Source: Stenocarpella maydis
Taxonomy: Eukaryota > Ascomycota > Sordariomycetes > Diaporthales > Diaporthaceae
Length of the DNA: 64,000 bases
Assembly (NCBI GenBank): GCA_002270565.1
Contig: NQMI01000039.1
Location: 62,930-126,929, forward strand
Reading direction: 5' to 3'
The notes beneath the pieces are model-generated. The model had not been told where the DNA came from, ran no database searches, and worked only from the letters and a program-made list of their open reading frames with translations. This document shows, piece after piece, positions 1-11,893 of this stretch. A program made the position numbers and the translations under genes. Each line of letters opens with the position of its first letter. Position 1 is the first letter of the stretch.

Positions 1-802
1 CTCGCTTGCGCAGGTCGCCCAGGACGGGCGAGGTGACCAGGGCCTGGTAGATGCCTCCGTTGCCGTCAGGAGCAACGGCGACCCTGGCCTTGCTCTCGAG
101 CAGGATCTTGCCGTCATTGGAGATACATGGCAGCACGCCTTGCTCGAAGATGATGACGTTCTCCTTCTTGAGGCCGAAGTAGTTCTTTTCCTGGAAGAAC
201 CTCTCGGTTGGGCCCCTCGTGGGTCCGCTGGTCATGACGTACCATGGCACGACGACCTCGTGGTCCTCGGGGAGGCCGGCGTGCTTGTGTGCCAGCGCCT
301 GCAGGCGGCGGATGCGCTCGGCCTGGATCTGGAAGAGGGACTTGTGTGAGGGCAGGCCAATGTCGAAGCAGCCCTTGGGGTCCGAGCTGCCCAGTCTTGT
401 GCCCTGGCCGCCAGCCATGAGAACCACGCCGACCTTGTTCTTTGCGGTGAGCTCCAGGCCCGAGTCGTACCATTTCTTGAGCTGGCCGGCGTCCGAGTCG
501 AGGACGCTGGCGGTGGCGGATTCGGGGAGGGGCTCGAGCTCGGCCTTCTTGGAATCGGCCTCGGGCGGGTTGAGGGCCTTGTCTGTGATGGTGTTGATGT
601 AGTCGGGGTCGAAGCCGCTGAGCTGGTGGTAGAGGTGCGCCTGCTCGTCCTTGGAGAGGGAGTCCCAGAAGGTGAAGACCTGTTCCTGGCCCGCCTGCTG
701 GTATTTCTCCTGGAGCGCCTTGACCTCGTCGGCCGAGGGGGTCCGTGGAGGGGCATCACCACCCTGGCTGCCGATGTTGAGGGCGTTCTTGATGGTCTCC
801 AT
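1..802 (-). CDS. UAP1: UDP-N-acetylglucosamine pyrophosphorylase, 3' end cut by window edge
   Basis: The enzyme makes UDP-GlcNAc from GlcNAc-1-phosphate and UTP in the cytosol. It is the last step of the hexosamine pathway and feeds chitin, N-glycan and GPI-anchor synthesis. The frame is open from an ATG at 800-802 to the window edge, giving 267 residues that start METIKNAL. No intron is visible. The nucleotide-binding signature of the family ([10 protein letters not shown], then a Lys three residues after SSDP) lies near residues 128-144. It is followed by the conserved PWYVMTSG and [10 protein letters not shown] blocks and by a GNGG/Y stretch near the edge. The usual family length is about 480-510 residues, so roughly the C-terminal half lies outside. 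The first 110 residues are the typical less conserved N-terminal domain. The family call is secure. Confidence 0.95.
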   Translation of the reverse strand, partial: METIKNALNIGSQGGDAPPRTPSADEVKALQEKYQQAGQEQVFTFWDSLSKDEQAHLYHQLSGFDPDYINTITDKALNPPEADSKKAELEPLPESATASVLDSDAGQLKKWYDSGLELTAKNKVGVVLMAGGQGTRLGSSDPKGCFDIGLPSHKSLFQIQAERIRRLQALAHKHAGLPEDHEVVVPWYVMTSGPTRGPTERFFQEKNYFGLKKENVIIFEQGVLPCISNDGKILLESKARVAVAPDGNGGIYQALVTSPVLGDLRKR

Positions 803-1877
803 GGTTTTGTGAGTGGTGCGACTGACGTGAAAATGGTCCAATTGGGTATACTATTATCAAGAGTCAGTCAGTTAGTGACGCACCAAAGAAGAGGACAGGC
901 AGGCAGACAGACAGCAATAATAAATAATACGAAGGCCAGCAGGCAGCGTCGCCGCTGCGCTCGGCCGGGTGGGCAGTCAGCTTGCTTTGTACTAATACCA
1001 AGGCCGGGATGAGAGCTGGAGCTCCCTGCGGCCCATCAGCCCCTCCAGCCCCTCCATCCTCTAAGAAGCCCCGCCAACCCCTGATTCCGACTCCCCTGCA
1101 GTGGATGCGCCCAGCCAGCCAGTAGCGGGAGCCTTCCCCTGCAAGAGCCGGCTTGTGACGTCGACACCATCCCCATCAGCCACCTCCTATTCGTCCACGC
1201 ACCCCGTTACGGTTCAACAGCACACGGTACTCCGTACCTGATAACCTAGTAAAGACTATAGACCATCCAGGCACCTCACGGAGCACGGAATACGAGCTAC
1301 CTTGCATCTAGGCCTTTTGTTCGCCCCGTCTCGTGCACATGGCTCCGTTGCCTCTGGCCTGACTTGTCGGCCGGCCGTCTGGAGCCTCAAAGCTGCATGT
1401 GAGAGGCCAAAAGCTCTATCAGGGCACGGGCTCACGGAGCCTCACTAAAGAGCTGTCGATATAATCTGTCAGTATCTCCTCAGAACACCAAAACCTGACA
1501 AGCACGAGAACATGGGAGTATTTCAACATGTAGAAGCCCTCTGCATTCCGTTCCATGGCAGCAAGCAGGCTACGGCAGTTGCCACCCAATAATGCATCAG
1601 GGCCACGTAGTATACCAGGGTTTGAAATGTTCAAGGCCACTCATATCAGCCCTAGCATTTCAGCCCCAGCTTTACACAGTATATCACTGATGAGACCTCC
1701 CACCAACAAATCCGAGGCTATTCGTGAATTTAGCCGGGGTGGCATTACGTGGCCGAAGTGACAATAATTCAGGTGGCCAACTCGCGAGTGTCCAAGCACT
1801 TTGGCCACCCTCCAGCCGTCAGGCCTTGAAATACCGGCGCAGGCAGTGCCTTCGGCGCAACCAACGGGTCAAACAAC
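803..1877. other. Divergent intergenic region between UAP1 and the DNA glycosylase gene
   Basis: About 1.07 kb separates the two start codons, so both promoters must lie here. Short open frames in it show no recognisable protein. A TACTCCGTA 9-mer, a recurrent intergenic motif in this window, is at 1228-1236. No tRNA or other RNA gene was seen. Confidence 0.6.
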
Positions 1878-2969
1878 ATGTCAACACCCGAGACTGAGGA
1901 ACCCAACGGCTCGGTCCCGCCCCCGCAATCGTCCTTCAGCGGCAGACTCAACATGGAAAACTTCAGGTTCAAGGCCGAGACGCAGTCGCCACCGGCGGGA
2001 CAGAAACCCCCTCGTCGAAGCACTCGCCTCTCATCCACCCCCAGGAAGGTGGGCAGCCCAGACCAGACCGTGTCAGCGCCAACAGCTATCACCAGAAAGC
2101 GCAAGGCAGCCACCCTGAGGGGCGAGGGCGACGCCGTGGTCCCAGCCCTGCCGGACGGCTCGACAGAAGCAGAAGCAGAAATGGAAACAGCCGCGGCCGC
2201 CGACTCATCGTCACCGTCCTCAGCACCCACCAACCCGGGTAGCACCAGGAAGCCGCCCAGCAAGAACAAGGCCAAGCGGCCAAGGTCGGGCTACCAGCCC
2301 CCAAGCGTCTACGCCCACCTGCCCCCTCTCCCAGACGCCCTCGGCCCCAACCTCCTCGCCCTCTTCTGCGGCCTGAACCCGGGCGTGCGCACCGCGCAGA
2401 CGGGCCACGCCTACAACCACCCCAGCAACCTCTTTTGGAAGCTCATGTACTCGTCGGGGGTGCTCCCCGTGCGCTGCGCCGCCGAGGAGGACCGCACCCT
2501 CCCGGCGCGCTTCAGCCTGGGCCTCACCAACATCGTGTCCCGGCCGAGCCGCAACGGCGGCGAGCTGAGCAAGGCCGAGATGGACGCGGGCGTGGGTGCC
2601 CTCGAGGCCAAGGTGAGGCGGTGGAGGCCCGAGGCGGTGGTGGTGGTGGGCAAGAGCATCTGGGAGTCTGTGTGGCGGGTCCGGCACGGGCGGGCCATCG
2701 GGAGGGACGAGTTCCGGTACGGGTGGCAGGACGAGGGGGAGAACATGGGGGTCGGGGAGGTGGGCGAAGGGGAGAGGGTGGATGGCGTCGAGTACCGCAG
2801 TGGTTGGAACGGCGCGAGGGTGTTTGTCTCGAGCTCTACGAGCGGGCTTGCGGCGTCGCTGAGCCCGGCTGAGAAGGAGAGGATCTGGAGGGAGCTCGGC
2901 CAGTGGGTTGAGGCCAGGAGGGCCGGGAGGGACGTTGCTCCAGGCTTCGTCGACGGCTCGTCGCCATGA
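1878..2969 (+). CDS. G/T(U)-mismatch-specific DNA glycosylase (Mug/TDG/Thp1 family)
   Basis: A nuclear base-excision-repair enzyme that removes uracil or thymine opposite guanine. The single exon encodes 363 residues. The first ~145 are basic, Ser/Pro-rich and probably disordered, with clusters such as TRKRKA. The glycosylase domain (about residues 148-340) shows the family marks in order: GLNPG with the catalytic-position Asn at residue 167, the HPSNLFWKLM block near 180, GLTNIVSRPS near 215, and the late loop FVSSSTSG near 315 that corresponds to the DNA-intercalating region. The GLNPG Asn is what separates the Mug/TDG family from UNG-type enzymes, which use Asp. An acidic, glycine-rich insertion near residues 285-300 looks lineage specific. 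The gene is convergent with the LysRS gene downstream. Confidence 0.92.
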   Translation: MSTPETEEPNGSVPPPQSSFSGRLNMENFRFKAETQSPPAGQKPPRRSTRLSSTPRKVGSPDQTVSAPTAITRKRKAATLRGEGDAVVPALPDGSTEAEAEMETAAAADSSSPSSAPTNPGSTRKPPSKNKAKRPRSGYQPPSVYAHLPPLPDALGPNLLALFCGLNPGVRTAQTGHAYNHPSNLFWKLMYSSGVLPVRCAAEEDRTLPARFSLGLTNIVSRPSRNGGELSKAEMDAGVGALEAKVRRWRPEAVVVVGKSIWESVWRVRHGRAIGRDEFRYGWQDEGENMGVGEVGEGERVDGVEYRSGWNGARVFVSSSTSGLAASLSPAEKERIWRELGQWVEARRAGRDVAPGFVDGSSP

Positions 2970-4127
2970 GCCCTACCTACATCGTTGTTCAAGAGTGAGG
3001 CAGGTGGTACGCGGGGTCATACGCGGGAGTCATCAAGCCTGCGCAGCCAAAAAAGATCTAAAAAAAATGGAACCTTCATCGTTCAGTCAGTGCCAACGTA
3101 CTTAGGTGGGAAGTTTCCTGCCGCATTGAACGTACTCCTTCCCCTACTTTATTTCCGTGGAGACAACCCGAGTTGAACGGGGGATCTCTTGGGTCCGAGG
3201 TCAGGTAGGTTCCTAAGTTGAACGCGGGGATGATTGCGCCATGGGCCGTTGGAAACTCAGGGCAACTGTGTTGTTGAAATAGTACGAAGCTGGGTGGGAG
3301 GTGGGGGGGGGGGGGGGTTGTTGGGATGGAGGTGAGTGAATGTGGCAGCGCTGCTTGCGACCTGACCGGTGTCGTGATGGGCTACTACGGTGCTTACCTC
3401 CACCAAGGACTGCCACGAGTGGATACTACTTCTACTTGGTCCATCATCTCACTATTCCAATTGATGTGCTTGATGCCACCAGACTGCTTGTTGCGAGGTG
3501 AGATCTGCCTCAAGACTGCATCAATGCCCGTCAGGGTCGTAGTTGTACTCTCATTTTTATTTGTGGCTATCTTCTTGATGATGATGCTCGCAGCCGTGTC
3601 CTCCAGCAGAGGCGAAATCGTGGGCAGCTTGGATGACGCTGAGAAGCAGGAATAAGGTGGAGGACAATGCTTATATCAACTCGAATCACCGCGTGTCGAA
3701 ACACACGTGTGAGAAAGCCTTGCGGTGGGGTCAAGGAATCAGGCGTCGCTCGAGGTTAAGGAATTAGTGTAGTCCCAATGTGCCTGTATTGCGTTCTTAT
3801 TCCTGTTTTCCTCTTTCCCAAGTATATAAGGTTGTGAATGCCGAGTATACCAGAGCGCGAGGCTTGTCTGTTCACATAGTCCAACCCACCGCTTTCAATA
3901 GCCCAGCGAGATGAGAATCCGTAGGCACAGGTACAAAGATATGTCGGAATCCATTCTAGGTGAGCAGGGTATAGATCTATAATGTATGTATGTGCTTCGC
4001 ATCCAACCGCTCTGTCGCATAATCGTACAACATCATCAGCCCGTTTCAATGGGCCGCATTCCTTGAAATTATACCCAGTTGCAGGACTGGTCGTCTCATA
4101 GTCCTCACGAGAAATGCCAGGATTGGC
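2970..4127. other. Convergent intergenic region with a 15-G run
   Basis: This 1.16-kb stretch lies between two convergent genes and should hold both 3' ends. An uninterrupted run of 15 G (3303-3317) is the only simple repeat noted. Small open frames do not resemble proteins. Confidence 0.5.
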
Positions 4128-6402
4128 CTATGGCCGTTCGCCCATGATATACCTGAGCGCGTCTTCGGCGGCACGCTTTTCTCGCTCTGCGCTCGCTCGC
4201 TCGTCGGTCTTCTGAGCCGCAGCATCCGCTTCCTCTTCCTCAGCTGTGACGCTCTCCGGCTCGATGGCAAGAGCTGGATCAGACCTTCGAGCGTTGGCGG
4301 GTGCCACCTCGCCGGTTGGGAAAACGGTATCCCTCGCCCCCTGGACTTTCTGTTCTAGTTCTTCCCCCGCGAAGTTTTGTACTTCAGGGGCTTCTACCAT
4401 AGCGCTTGTGGGTATAGAATCAGAGTTGCTGTCTTCGTTTTCCGACTGGCTCTTTGGACCCTGCGGGCCGGTCGACGCGAGTCCAACAACATTCTTCAGA
4501 TTCCCAAACGGTAGCACCTCGCTGATCCTACTGGCGCCTGTAAACATCATCACCAGTCGATCCACGCCACATCCCCAGCCAGCTGTTGGCGGGAGGCCAG
4601 ATTCCAGCACGGATATATACTGTTCGTCAATTACATGCGGTAGTTCTTCGTCGTCCTCGCCGAGCGGCTGTTCGCCAGGGGCTGCATTCTGCTGTCGAGC
4701 CAGCTTCGCCTTGACCTGATCGACAAACTTGAGCTTCTGCACGAGCGGGCTGTTCTCCTCCTCGTACATGTTGGCCAGTTCGTTGCCGTCGAAGAAGACT
4801 TCAGCCCGGGCGGAGACGTACTGCTTGCTGAATGGGCAGGTAAAAGTCTTGGCCAAGGGCGACATGCAGGCCGGATGCTTGGTAATGAAAATCGGCCTGC
4901 CCTTGGACTGAGGCTCGAGAACCGCGGCCGCAATACGGTCAAGGAGTTTTGAGAGAGATGGATTGGGTGGCAAGGATTTGTGCCAGTCTTTGCCCCGCTC
5001 TTCGATAAGCTTGATGATCTCCTGGACGGCGTTTGGGTTGTCGTGCAGGACAGGCAGAGGACTTCCTAGTTCCATGTTTACTGCCGGGATGAAATCAATC
5101 ACTTGCCACTCGCCAGCAAAAAGCTTGGGGTCAAGCGGTCGTAGATCTCGCATATCGCGCTCGTTCCGAAACCTGGCAACAGAGATAGCGAGGTCGTGGA
5201 ACATTTCTCTGGTGTCTTGCATAACCTGTTCGAGGTTGATGTGGGAGACATAAAACTCGCACATGGTGAACTCGGGGTTGTGAGTAGTGTCGAGACCTTC
5301 ATTTCTGAACGCTGGTCCGATCTCGTATATCCTGTCGAAGCCTGCAACGACGAGTCGTTTCAGCCAAAGCTCCGGTGCTATTCGCAGAGCGAGCTGCTTC
5401 TCTGGAAACTCGGTGGCGTTGGTCGTGAACGGCCGAGCCATAGCTCCACCGGCATTCGCAGCCAGGATGGGAGTATGGACCTCGCTGCAATCCAGTTTTG
5501 TCTCCAGCCACTGCCTCAGCTGCCTAATGACGTGCGATCTCACGCGCAGGGTGTCTGCGGCTTGCTTGTTGACAAGGAGGTCGAGATGCCGTTGGTTCAT
5601 CCTAGCTTCGTCGGGAATGTTGAATGGAAGCGGTGCTAAGCCGGGCGAGACTATTTGCGGAAGGTGTATGGCTTCGATGGAAAACTCTTTGGTCTGCGTG
5701 CGAGTGGGCTGTCCGGTGATTGCTACATGCAAATCGTCAGCCGGCCTGACTTCAGCTTGGAGGTCCGCATGGCAAGTAAATACTAACATATATGGTCTCC
5801 TCTCTTGATCAAGCGGACCTGGTTGGTGAAATTCCTCATCTCCGTGCCGTCCACCAATTTATTGACATTGAGAACCGCCTGTACTGTTGTGCCATCCTGG
5901 ACGAGCTTGATGAAGGCCAGCTTGTTACCCAGTTGACTGATTGAGACCACGCGCGCTGGAAACATCAGTCTCGTGAAATGTTACTACAAGAGAGGACAAG
6001 CATACCGCCGATGGTCACGATGTCACCAAGAGTTTCTGAAGGAAGTTTTATCTTGTCTTCATATTGCTTTCTAAAGTTCGATATTGTAATAGGCGTCGCG
6101 TAGCGTTTTGACCGGGGGTATAGCAGAGCATGAGCCTGCTGGAGCTGCTTGATCCGAGCCGCCGTGAGAGCACCGCGGTCCTCGGGTCTGTATGTCTCTA
6201 CATCGCGCTTCAACAAGGTGTTTCTCCCCCTAATCGTGCTGATGGTCTTGGGCAAGGCGGTCGAGCTGTATCTTTGGCAGACAACCTGGGAGGGTCGCCT
6301 TGCTAACTCGTAGAATCGGAGGTACGCAGAGCCAACAGGGGACGGTCCTGGCGCCAGCGCCCCGAAGGCGTACGGACGCAGGAAGTGCAGAGATGGCGCC
6401 AT
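4128..6402 (-). CDS. MSK1: Lysyl-tRNA synthetase, mitochondrial (class II)
   Basis: Charges mitochondrial tRNA-Lys. Three exons on the minus strand: 6402-6006, 5955-5788 and 5722-4128, 719 residues. Introns of 50 nt (5956-6005, GTATGC...CAG) and 65 nt (5723-5787, GTTAGT...TAG with a GCTGAC branch point) restore a continuous frame through the OB-fold region (GDIVTIGARVVSISQLG; RGDHISITGQPTRTQ). The first ~45 residues are Arg/Ser-rich and lack acids, as expected of a mitochondrial presequence. The anticodon-binding OB fold is followed by class II motif 2 (FRNEGLDTTHNPEFTMCEFY) and motif 3 (GWGCGVDRLVMMF). The LPFGNLK block typical of LysRS follows motif 3. An acidic, Ala/Glu-rich tail of about 116 residues extends past the catalytic domain. 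The start ATG is the first of the exon. Confidence 0.93.
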
Positions 6403-7032
6403 GTTCAGCCGATGTCCCTCATCAGTCTGTGGTAATGCCAGTCAGCGAGACTGGGGATACTAGAATAAGTCGATCGGGAAGAGGCAGTGGAATCCAGGAG
6501 TGAAAAGTGATTGTCAGAGAGTTGGCATTTGTGATCACGCACGACCAAGGTCGCGTCAGTCGCAACGGTTCTAAGGTTTATGCGGTCTCATCATGTTGTA
6601 ACGTGCCGAAAGACAAAACAAGAGAGAGTAATACTTACAGCAACACGGCCAGGCGCTGGTTGTGAGGAACACTGATCTGCAGAAGCACAGCTCGTGTGGA
6701 AGCGGGATGAAGTCTTGAAATTTTTGGCAGAGCGGAAGGAGCTCCCACTCAGGGTGTCATTGGCCAATAGAGCTGTCGTCCCACGGCCCACTCGTCAGCG
6801 AGCAACCCACTGAGCATTGAACCCTGCAAGATCAACGTCACTGGCCGAGCCGATTTTTTGGGCGACCTCGTCGAGGGCTGCGCCGACCTCGACCTCTCAA
6901 ACCAGGAACCATCTGAACTGCTCGGAACTAGACCATCCACGAGCAACCTCACCACGAAGCCCGTCTCCCATCCCGCAGTCGAACAGCATCTGAGCCCACC
7001 TACCTTGTCTATAACCCTTCTCCCCGCCCAGC
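6403..7032. promoter_or_regulatory. Shared divergent promoter region, LysRS (-) and Tim10 (+)
   Basis: Only 630 bp separate the start codons of two nuclear genes for mitochondrial proteins, so the upstream elements of both must be inside. No individual binding site was identified with confidence. Confidence 0.6.
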
Positions 7033-7450
7033 ATGTCGTTCCTCGGATTCGGCCGCCCGCAGCCCTCGTCGGCCGAGAAGATCGCCGCCGTCGAGGCTGA
7101 GATGAAGCTCATGGCCGATATGATGAACCGGTATGCCGCTGGCGCCCCTGATAGCCCCCCCCCCCTCCCGATCGCACCTAAGCTCTACTTCTGTAAATGC
7201 AGTTAGTTAGCTACTTTCTCCAACATGGCTAGCTGACTATACCTTGTGCGCCTGCCATGCATCCAGTCTCAACAAGGCCTGCGCAAAGAAGTGCATCCCA
7301 AACAACTACCTCGAGGGCGAGATCAACAAGGGCGAGGCCGTCTGCCTCGACAGGTGCGCCGCAAAGTTCTTCGATGTCCACCTCAAGGTTTCGGACATAT
7401 TACAGCAGCAGCAGCAGCAGCAGATGGGCGGCGGCGGATTTGGTCGATAA
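7033..7450 (+). CDS. TIM10: Mitochondrial intermembrane-space chaperone Tim10
   Basis: Small Tim protein that, with Tim9, forms the hexameric chaperone carrying hydrophobic carrier precursors from TOM to the TIM22 complex. Two exons (7033-7130 and 7267-7450) with a 136-nt intron (GTATGC...CAG) give 93 residues. The twin CX3C motif is complete: Cys38/Cys42 and Cys59/Cys63, separated by 16 residues. The blocks [10 protein letters not shown] and [10 protein letters not shown] followed by AKFFDVH are specific for Tim10 rather than Tim9, Tim8 or Tim13. There is no presequence, as is normal for MIA-pathway substrates. The C-terminus carries a run of seven Gln (CAG repeats) and a Gly-rich end. Part of the coding region and the intron-exon joint would be missed without splicing. 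Confidence 0.96.
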
Positions 7451-8021
7451 GCGGACGGCGTGCACTCTACTAGCCCCTCGGCGTATTTGCAAGCCTCGGT
7501 GAGTTGCGGGACCAACCACGTCTATCCTGACTGGACTGCAAGGAGGAGGGAAGCATAGGCCAAACGAGCAGATACGGTATGCTCGATGGGTTACGGTCCC
7601 AGCTTCAGGTTACGGGTGCCTAGGGTATGGACTCTGGAGAGCCGGCGATGGACTGACCAAGGTGTACGGACGCCGAGAGGGTTCGGCAGTGGGTTTTGGT
7701 TGAGACTTCGCATTATTTCTGGGCAACCGGTTTAGATGCCTCCCGTGCCGTGTGTTAAATTATGATGATATAGACAATCCCCCGTCTCGGGAAACCCCAG
7801 CGGTTACTGGCCTCTACGCCAATCCTACCCGATATTTCTAAATGCCGCTGTGGTCGTGCAGCCCGAACCGTGTAAACTCCATACCATATGCCAATGCTCG
7901 CAGATGTTTGAGTTCACCCTGACTAGTAATAGTACCCCAGGAACAATGCTGTTGAATAGGACAATTGAAATTGGTTCGATGGCCTTCTCGGCCAGCCTTT
8001 CTCATCTCGCAGGACTCATCG
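7451..8021. other. Convergent intergenic region, Tim10 and Stb6-like genes
   Basis: About 570 bp lie between two stop codons and should contain both 3' UTRs. I see no gene or repeat in it. Confidence 0.5.
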
Positions 8022-10899
8022 TCAGCCCTGCCTGATGATATTCGGCCCGGTACCTATGCCTGTCAGTGTCCGGACGGCCCAGTGCACCCAGCTCTCGGTC
8101 TCGAGCTGGCCCTTGAGCTCCTCGGCCCTGGTCTCCACGTCGGCGACGGTGGCCTCAAAGTCCGCCACCCCGTCCTCGACGTCCTGCACCTTGGAGACTA
8201 GCGCGTTGATCTCGTACTCTAGCTTCGCGGCCTGTACCTCCACATCCTTAATCGCTTCGGTGATCCTGCCCTTCTCTTCGGCGATCATTTCGGCCGAGTT
8301 CTGCTTGACCCTCTGGTACTCGTCCGACAGCGCGTAGTACGCCTGCTGGAGGGTGTCCTGCTGCGCCGCGAACGTCTCCTCGAGGGCTTCAACGCTATCG
8401 ACCTTGGACGACACCCAGGGAGCCAGGGACTTGGAGAGGTTGAAGATCCGCGCGTAGGCGGATTGTGCGAGCTCGGCGGATGCCGTATGCTCTTCAAGCG
8501 TGGCAGGTTCCTCTTGCAGGTCGACGATCTCATCCCAGCGTAGAATGGCTTCAGATGCAGCGCTGAAAGACATGCGCCGTGGCCAGCGGTCTTCGTTGAG
8601 TGGCTGCTGCTCAAGTGAGGCTGACGCCACGGCCAGACTATACCGCCTCTGTAGCAACAAAGAATGCGCATCCCCACTTCTTTCAGGTAGTTGGAAAAGC
8701 CTGTGAAAGTCATTGTCGCCAATAGTGGATGGGACCATCGATACGTCGCCAGCCAAGTCTTTTCCGGCATCCACGGCCTCCGGCACGGGATTGCGTGCTT
8801 CCTGAAGCGGCGACAACTGCGCCCCCGAGGTTGCCCTGGGCCCGGTGGTGGTCTCGCCGATTGGGTGTTCAGCATCGGGATGTTTTCTTTGGAAGACGTT
8901 CGCGTATTCCTCGGGCTTGTTCTTCCATGTGAACGCCCTGCCTGCCATGACTGGACTTGACAGAGCACCGGTAGACTGGATCAAGCTTCCTATGCTAGGG
9001 CTAGTGTACCCGGTCTCTGGAGTCTCGTCTCTGGACGGCCGACTCGTATGGCCCTTGCGGTTGCCACCTACGGCATCTCCAATGCGACCGAGCCTAGAGC
9101 GGGCGTCACTCACCCGGTCCGCGACGCTCCTGAAGACGGCCTTGTGTAGGCCTGCCTCGGCGCCTGGGGTTTCCGCCATGCTAAGGCTTGAGCCTGGCGT
9201 GGCCGCCGAGTACATCGAGTTCGACTGTTCCTTCGTCCGCATGGCTAGGTTCCCATCTTCGGATCCGAGCGAGTGTGTTGTAGTGCGGCTCGGTCGTTCA
9301 AGAGGCTCTTTTTCCCGCTCCTTTTCCAGAGTCCTTTCCCTTTCCCTCTCTTTATCTTTATCCTTCTCCCTGTCTCTGTCCTTTTCCTTGTGCCTATCCT
9401 TCTCCTTGTCGCGCTCTTTCTCATCCTCCTTTCCGAAATTGAGCATGTTGGTCATATCGGGCATCAATCGCTCGGGGTGCTCCAGGGCTAGCCTTCGAGG
9501 CTTGCCCTGCCAGAGCCATTTCGCCCGCTCACCAGAAACCAGCTCTTTGAACTTGTCGATTTCGACCGTCTCAATTTCTCCGATGCCAGCCTTCTCGCGA
9601 GTTCCAATGACCCCGCTGAGGATCTCGCCTCTCTTCCCGAACTGAGAGACGGTGGCTCCGATTGCCTTTTGCACACCCCATTCCTCACCGGCGGCTGCTT
9701 TTGCAGTAGACTTGTGCAGTTGCAGAAGTGTCTGACGGTCGAGTCTCCTAGTCCTCTCCAGTTTCTGAGACTTCTGGAAATGCCCAATCGCACGCTTGGT
9801 GCTTTCGGTTTCAAAAACATCCTTGGCTATGGTGACACCGTATGAGCTCAGGCGATTTCTTGAGCCTATGAGCATGCCAAGTAGTGCGGCTACCGTGGTG
9901 GGGCCCAGGATGCCGTCGGTTGGCTCCATGTTGTAGTATTCGGACCCAACCTCTGTCCACCAGTTCCCGATTGCTGTCTCGGTGATGTCGCACAGCAGAC
10001 CGTCAACGTACTCGTGGTCCAGCATGCCAAATATGAACAATGCCACTTGGCACAGCTTGACCAGCTCCATTACGGCTTCAAAGAAGGGTACCTTCTCATG
10101 TATCTTGTAGGTTGTGTAGAACTTGGCCTGGGTCGCCGGTGTAGGATCCGACAAGGTCATGCCGGAGCGACCTGAGCAACCAGTCCTCTTCAGGTCCTCG
10201 TTGACGATGAAGGCCTGCCTATACTTCTTGATGTCACCGTCTGGCACGAAGATGACGGTGAGGGCCGAAGGGAAGCTGCTGAGGTTGGTTACCATCAGCT
10301 CGCCCAGCTCTGTGTCCTTGGGTCTCGCGTGGTATGTTTGTAATGCCTTGAAGTAGACCTTGAGGCGTGGTGACCACTCATCCTCGTCGGCCGGCACGGA
10401 GAGCACGCCCACTACCACTGAAGACTTGGGGTCGCCCGTGTAGGTGACGATGACGAGGGTGGGGGACAGCCTCGAGCATGCCCATTGTTCGACGAGGTAG
10501 AGCTCGTAGCCGGTGAGTTCGCCCCGGCTCTGGACTATCCGGACCAAGGGATCTTCAGAGAGATACCTGGAGTCAAGAAATATCGCGATCAGCCCTCAGC
10601 CTCGCCGACACTTGAGTATCCGCTGGGGTGGAGTGGGAGGCAGGATGGGGCTGGAGAGCGCACCTAAAGGCGACAGGGTCTGGAAAGACGACATGGCGGC
10701 GACCAGGACCAGGCGACAGAGCAGGCGACGGGGTATCTACGGAAAGGGAGCCGTCGAGCCTCATGTCTCCAGGCAAGGGGATGCCTTCTCGTGGGGTGCT
10801 GGGGGCGAGGGTAGAGTTCCTCATTGCGCCCAGGCGGGCCTGGGTGATGTCTTCTTCCTTGTGGGCGCGGCCATCGGGAAGGTTGAGTCTGAATGACAT
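8022..10899 (-). CDS. Stb6/Stb2-like putative Sin3-binding protein
   Basis: Yeast Stb2 and Stb6 are linked to the Sin3 histone deacetylase; a similar role here is inference. Two exons (10899-10664 and 10566-8022), intron 97 nt (GTGCGC...CAG), 926 residues. The joint recreates the family N-terminal block FPDPVAFRYLSEDP, followed by GYELYLVEQWACSR. Residues about 80-430 form the conserved globular part. A Lys/Glu/Arg/Asp low-complexity stretch lies near 458-501, a Ser/Pro-rich region near 500-700, and a predicted coiled coil near 800-910. The end carries WVHWAVRTLTG. The start ATG gives a short disordered N-terminus before the conserved block, as expected. The family name rests on remembered similarity of the N-terminal blocks. 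Confidence 0.75.
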
Positions 10900-11893
10900 T
10901 GTATTTGTAGCTGCTTCTTTCCCCTGGGAGCCGCAGAAAACGCTATACGTGGGCTACCGTCATGTGAGACGGTTGCTGGTGCAAGCTCCAATGAGTCCCG
11001 GCAGACCTCGAGCACCGGGACAGCGAATCGCGCATGTTGGAGGCAGGCAGGCAGTGTGGTTGGCTTCTAGCAGAGGTGCTCCAGTGCCATTGTCGGTGCG
11101 GCGCAGACGTGGTAGAAGTTAGAAAGAATGTGCGCTGCCTTGCAGGGTGCAGTCAGGAGGACGCGCCAGGCTCAACGCTCAAGTGGCTCTGACATGTGAC
11201 TGAGGAGCAGTAGCGGGTGGGTGGTCATGATGTATGTATGTTACCTATTTATGTACTCCGTACTTACGTCGAGCAAATAGGGGCCAGGGGGGCTGGTTCA
11301 GGCTCAGGTGCGCGGTGGGGTCAAGTGTGGGGAGGCCGAATTGTGACTGCGGGTGCTTAATGAGCTGCCACAGATGAGATACTATAGTACAAGCACGTAC
11401 CTATCCCGCATACTTAAGTACCCACCCACCCAGGTACCGTCGATGTATCCCCCGCAGCCAGCCTTGGAGGCAGGCAGTTACAGACTCCAAAGCGAAACTA
11501 GGTGGATTGGAAGCTTGCAATGTCATCTTCAGCTACTTAGGTAGACACAATAAGCTGGCTGCTCCGTGGGCGCGCAACCGTCGAGAGACCGCTGAGACAG
11601 TGACTCGCTCTCTACACCTGCAGTGTACGCTAGCTCCTCCCACCAGCTAGTGCTCAGTGCTCGCCTCAGATGCCGAGTCGGCATCGGAAGCCACCCCATA
11701 GATCGCCTTTCCCAGACCTCAACCAACCTACCACAGCACATCCCGAACCACGCAGCCAGCGCACTCTGCATTTCAATATCGATCTCCTGCAGAACCTCAC
11801 ATCCATCCTATCTAGATATTCCTACCACAAACCAGCCACTCCCTTCCCCTGACACACGAGTCCTCAACCCCATCCGGGCTTCCTCCTCCCACC
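10900..11893. promoter_or_regulatory. Shared divergent upstream region, Stb6-like (-) and RMD5 (+)
   Basis: Nearly 1 kb between two start codons. It contains a TACTCCGTA 9-mer at 11254-11262. Pyrimidine-rich DNA with many CCA/ACC steps precedes the RMD5 ATG, typical of fungal 5' leaders. Confidence 0.5.

Noticed and set aside
3326..3655. 109-codon plus-strand frame with a hydrophobic stretch
   Set aside because: Starts beside the G run, lacks conserved features and lies in a convergent intergenic region.
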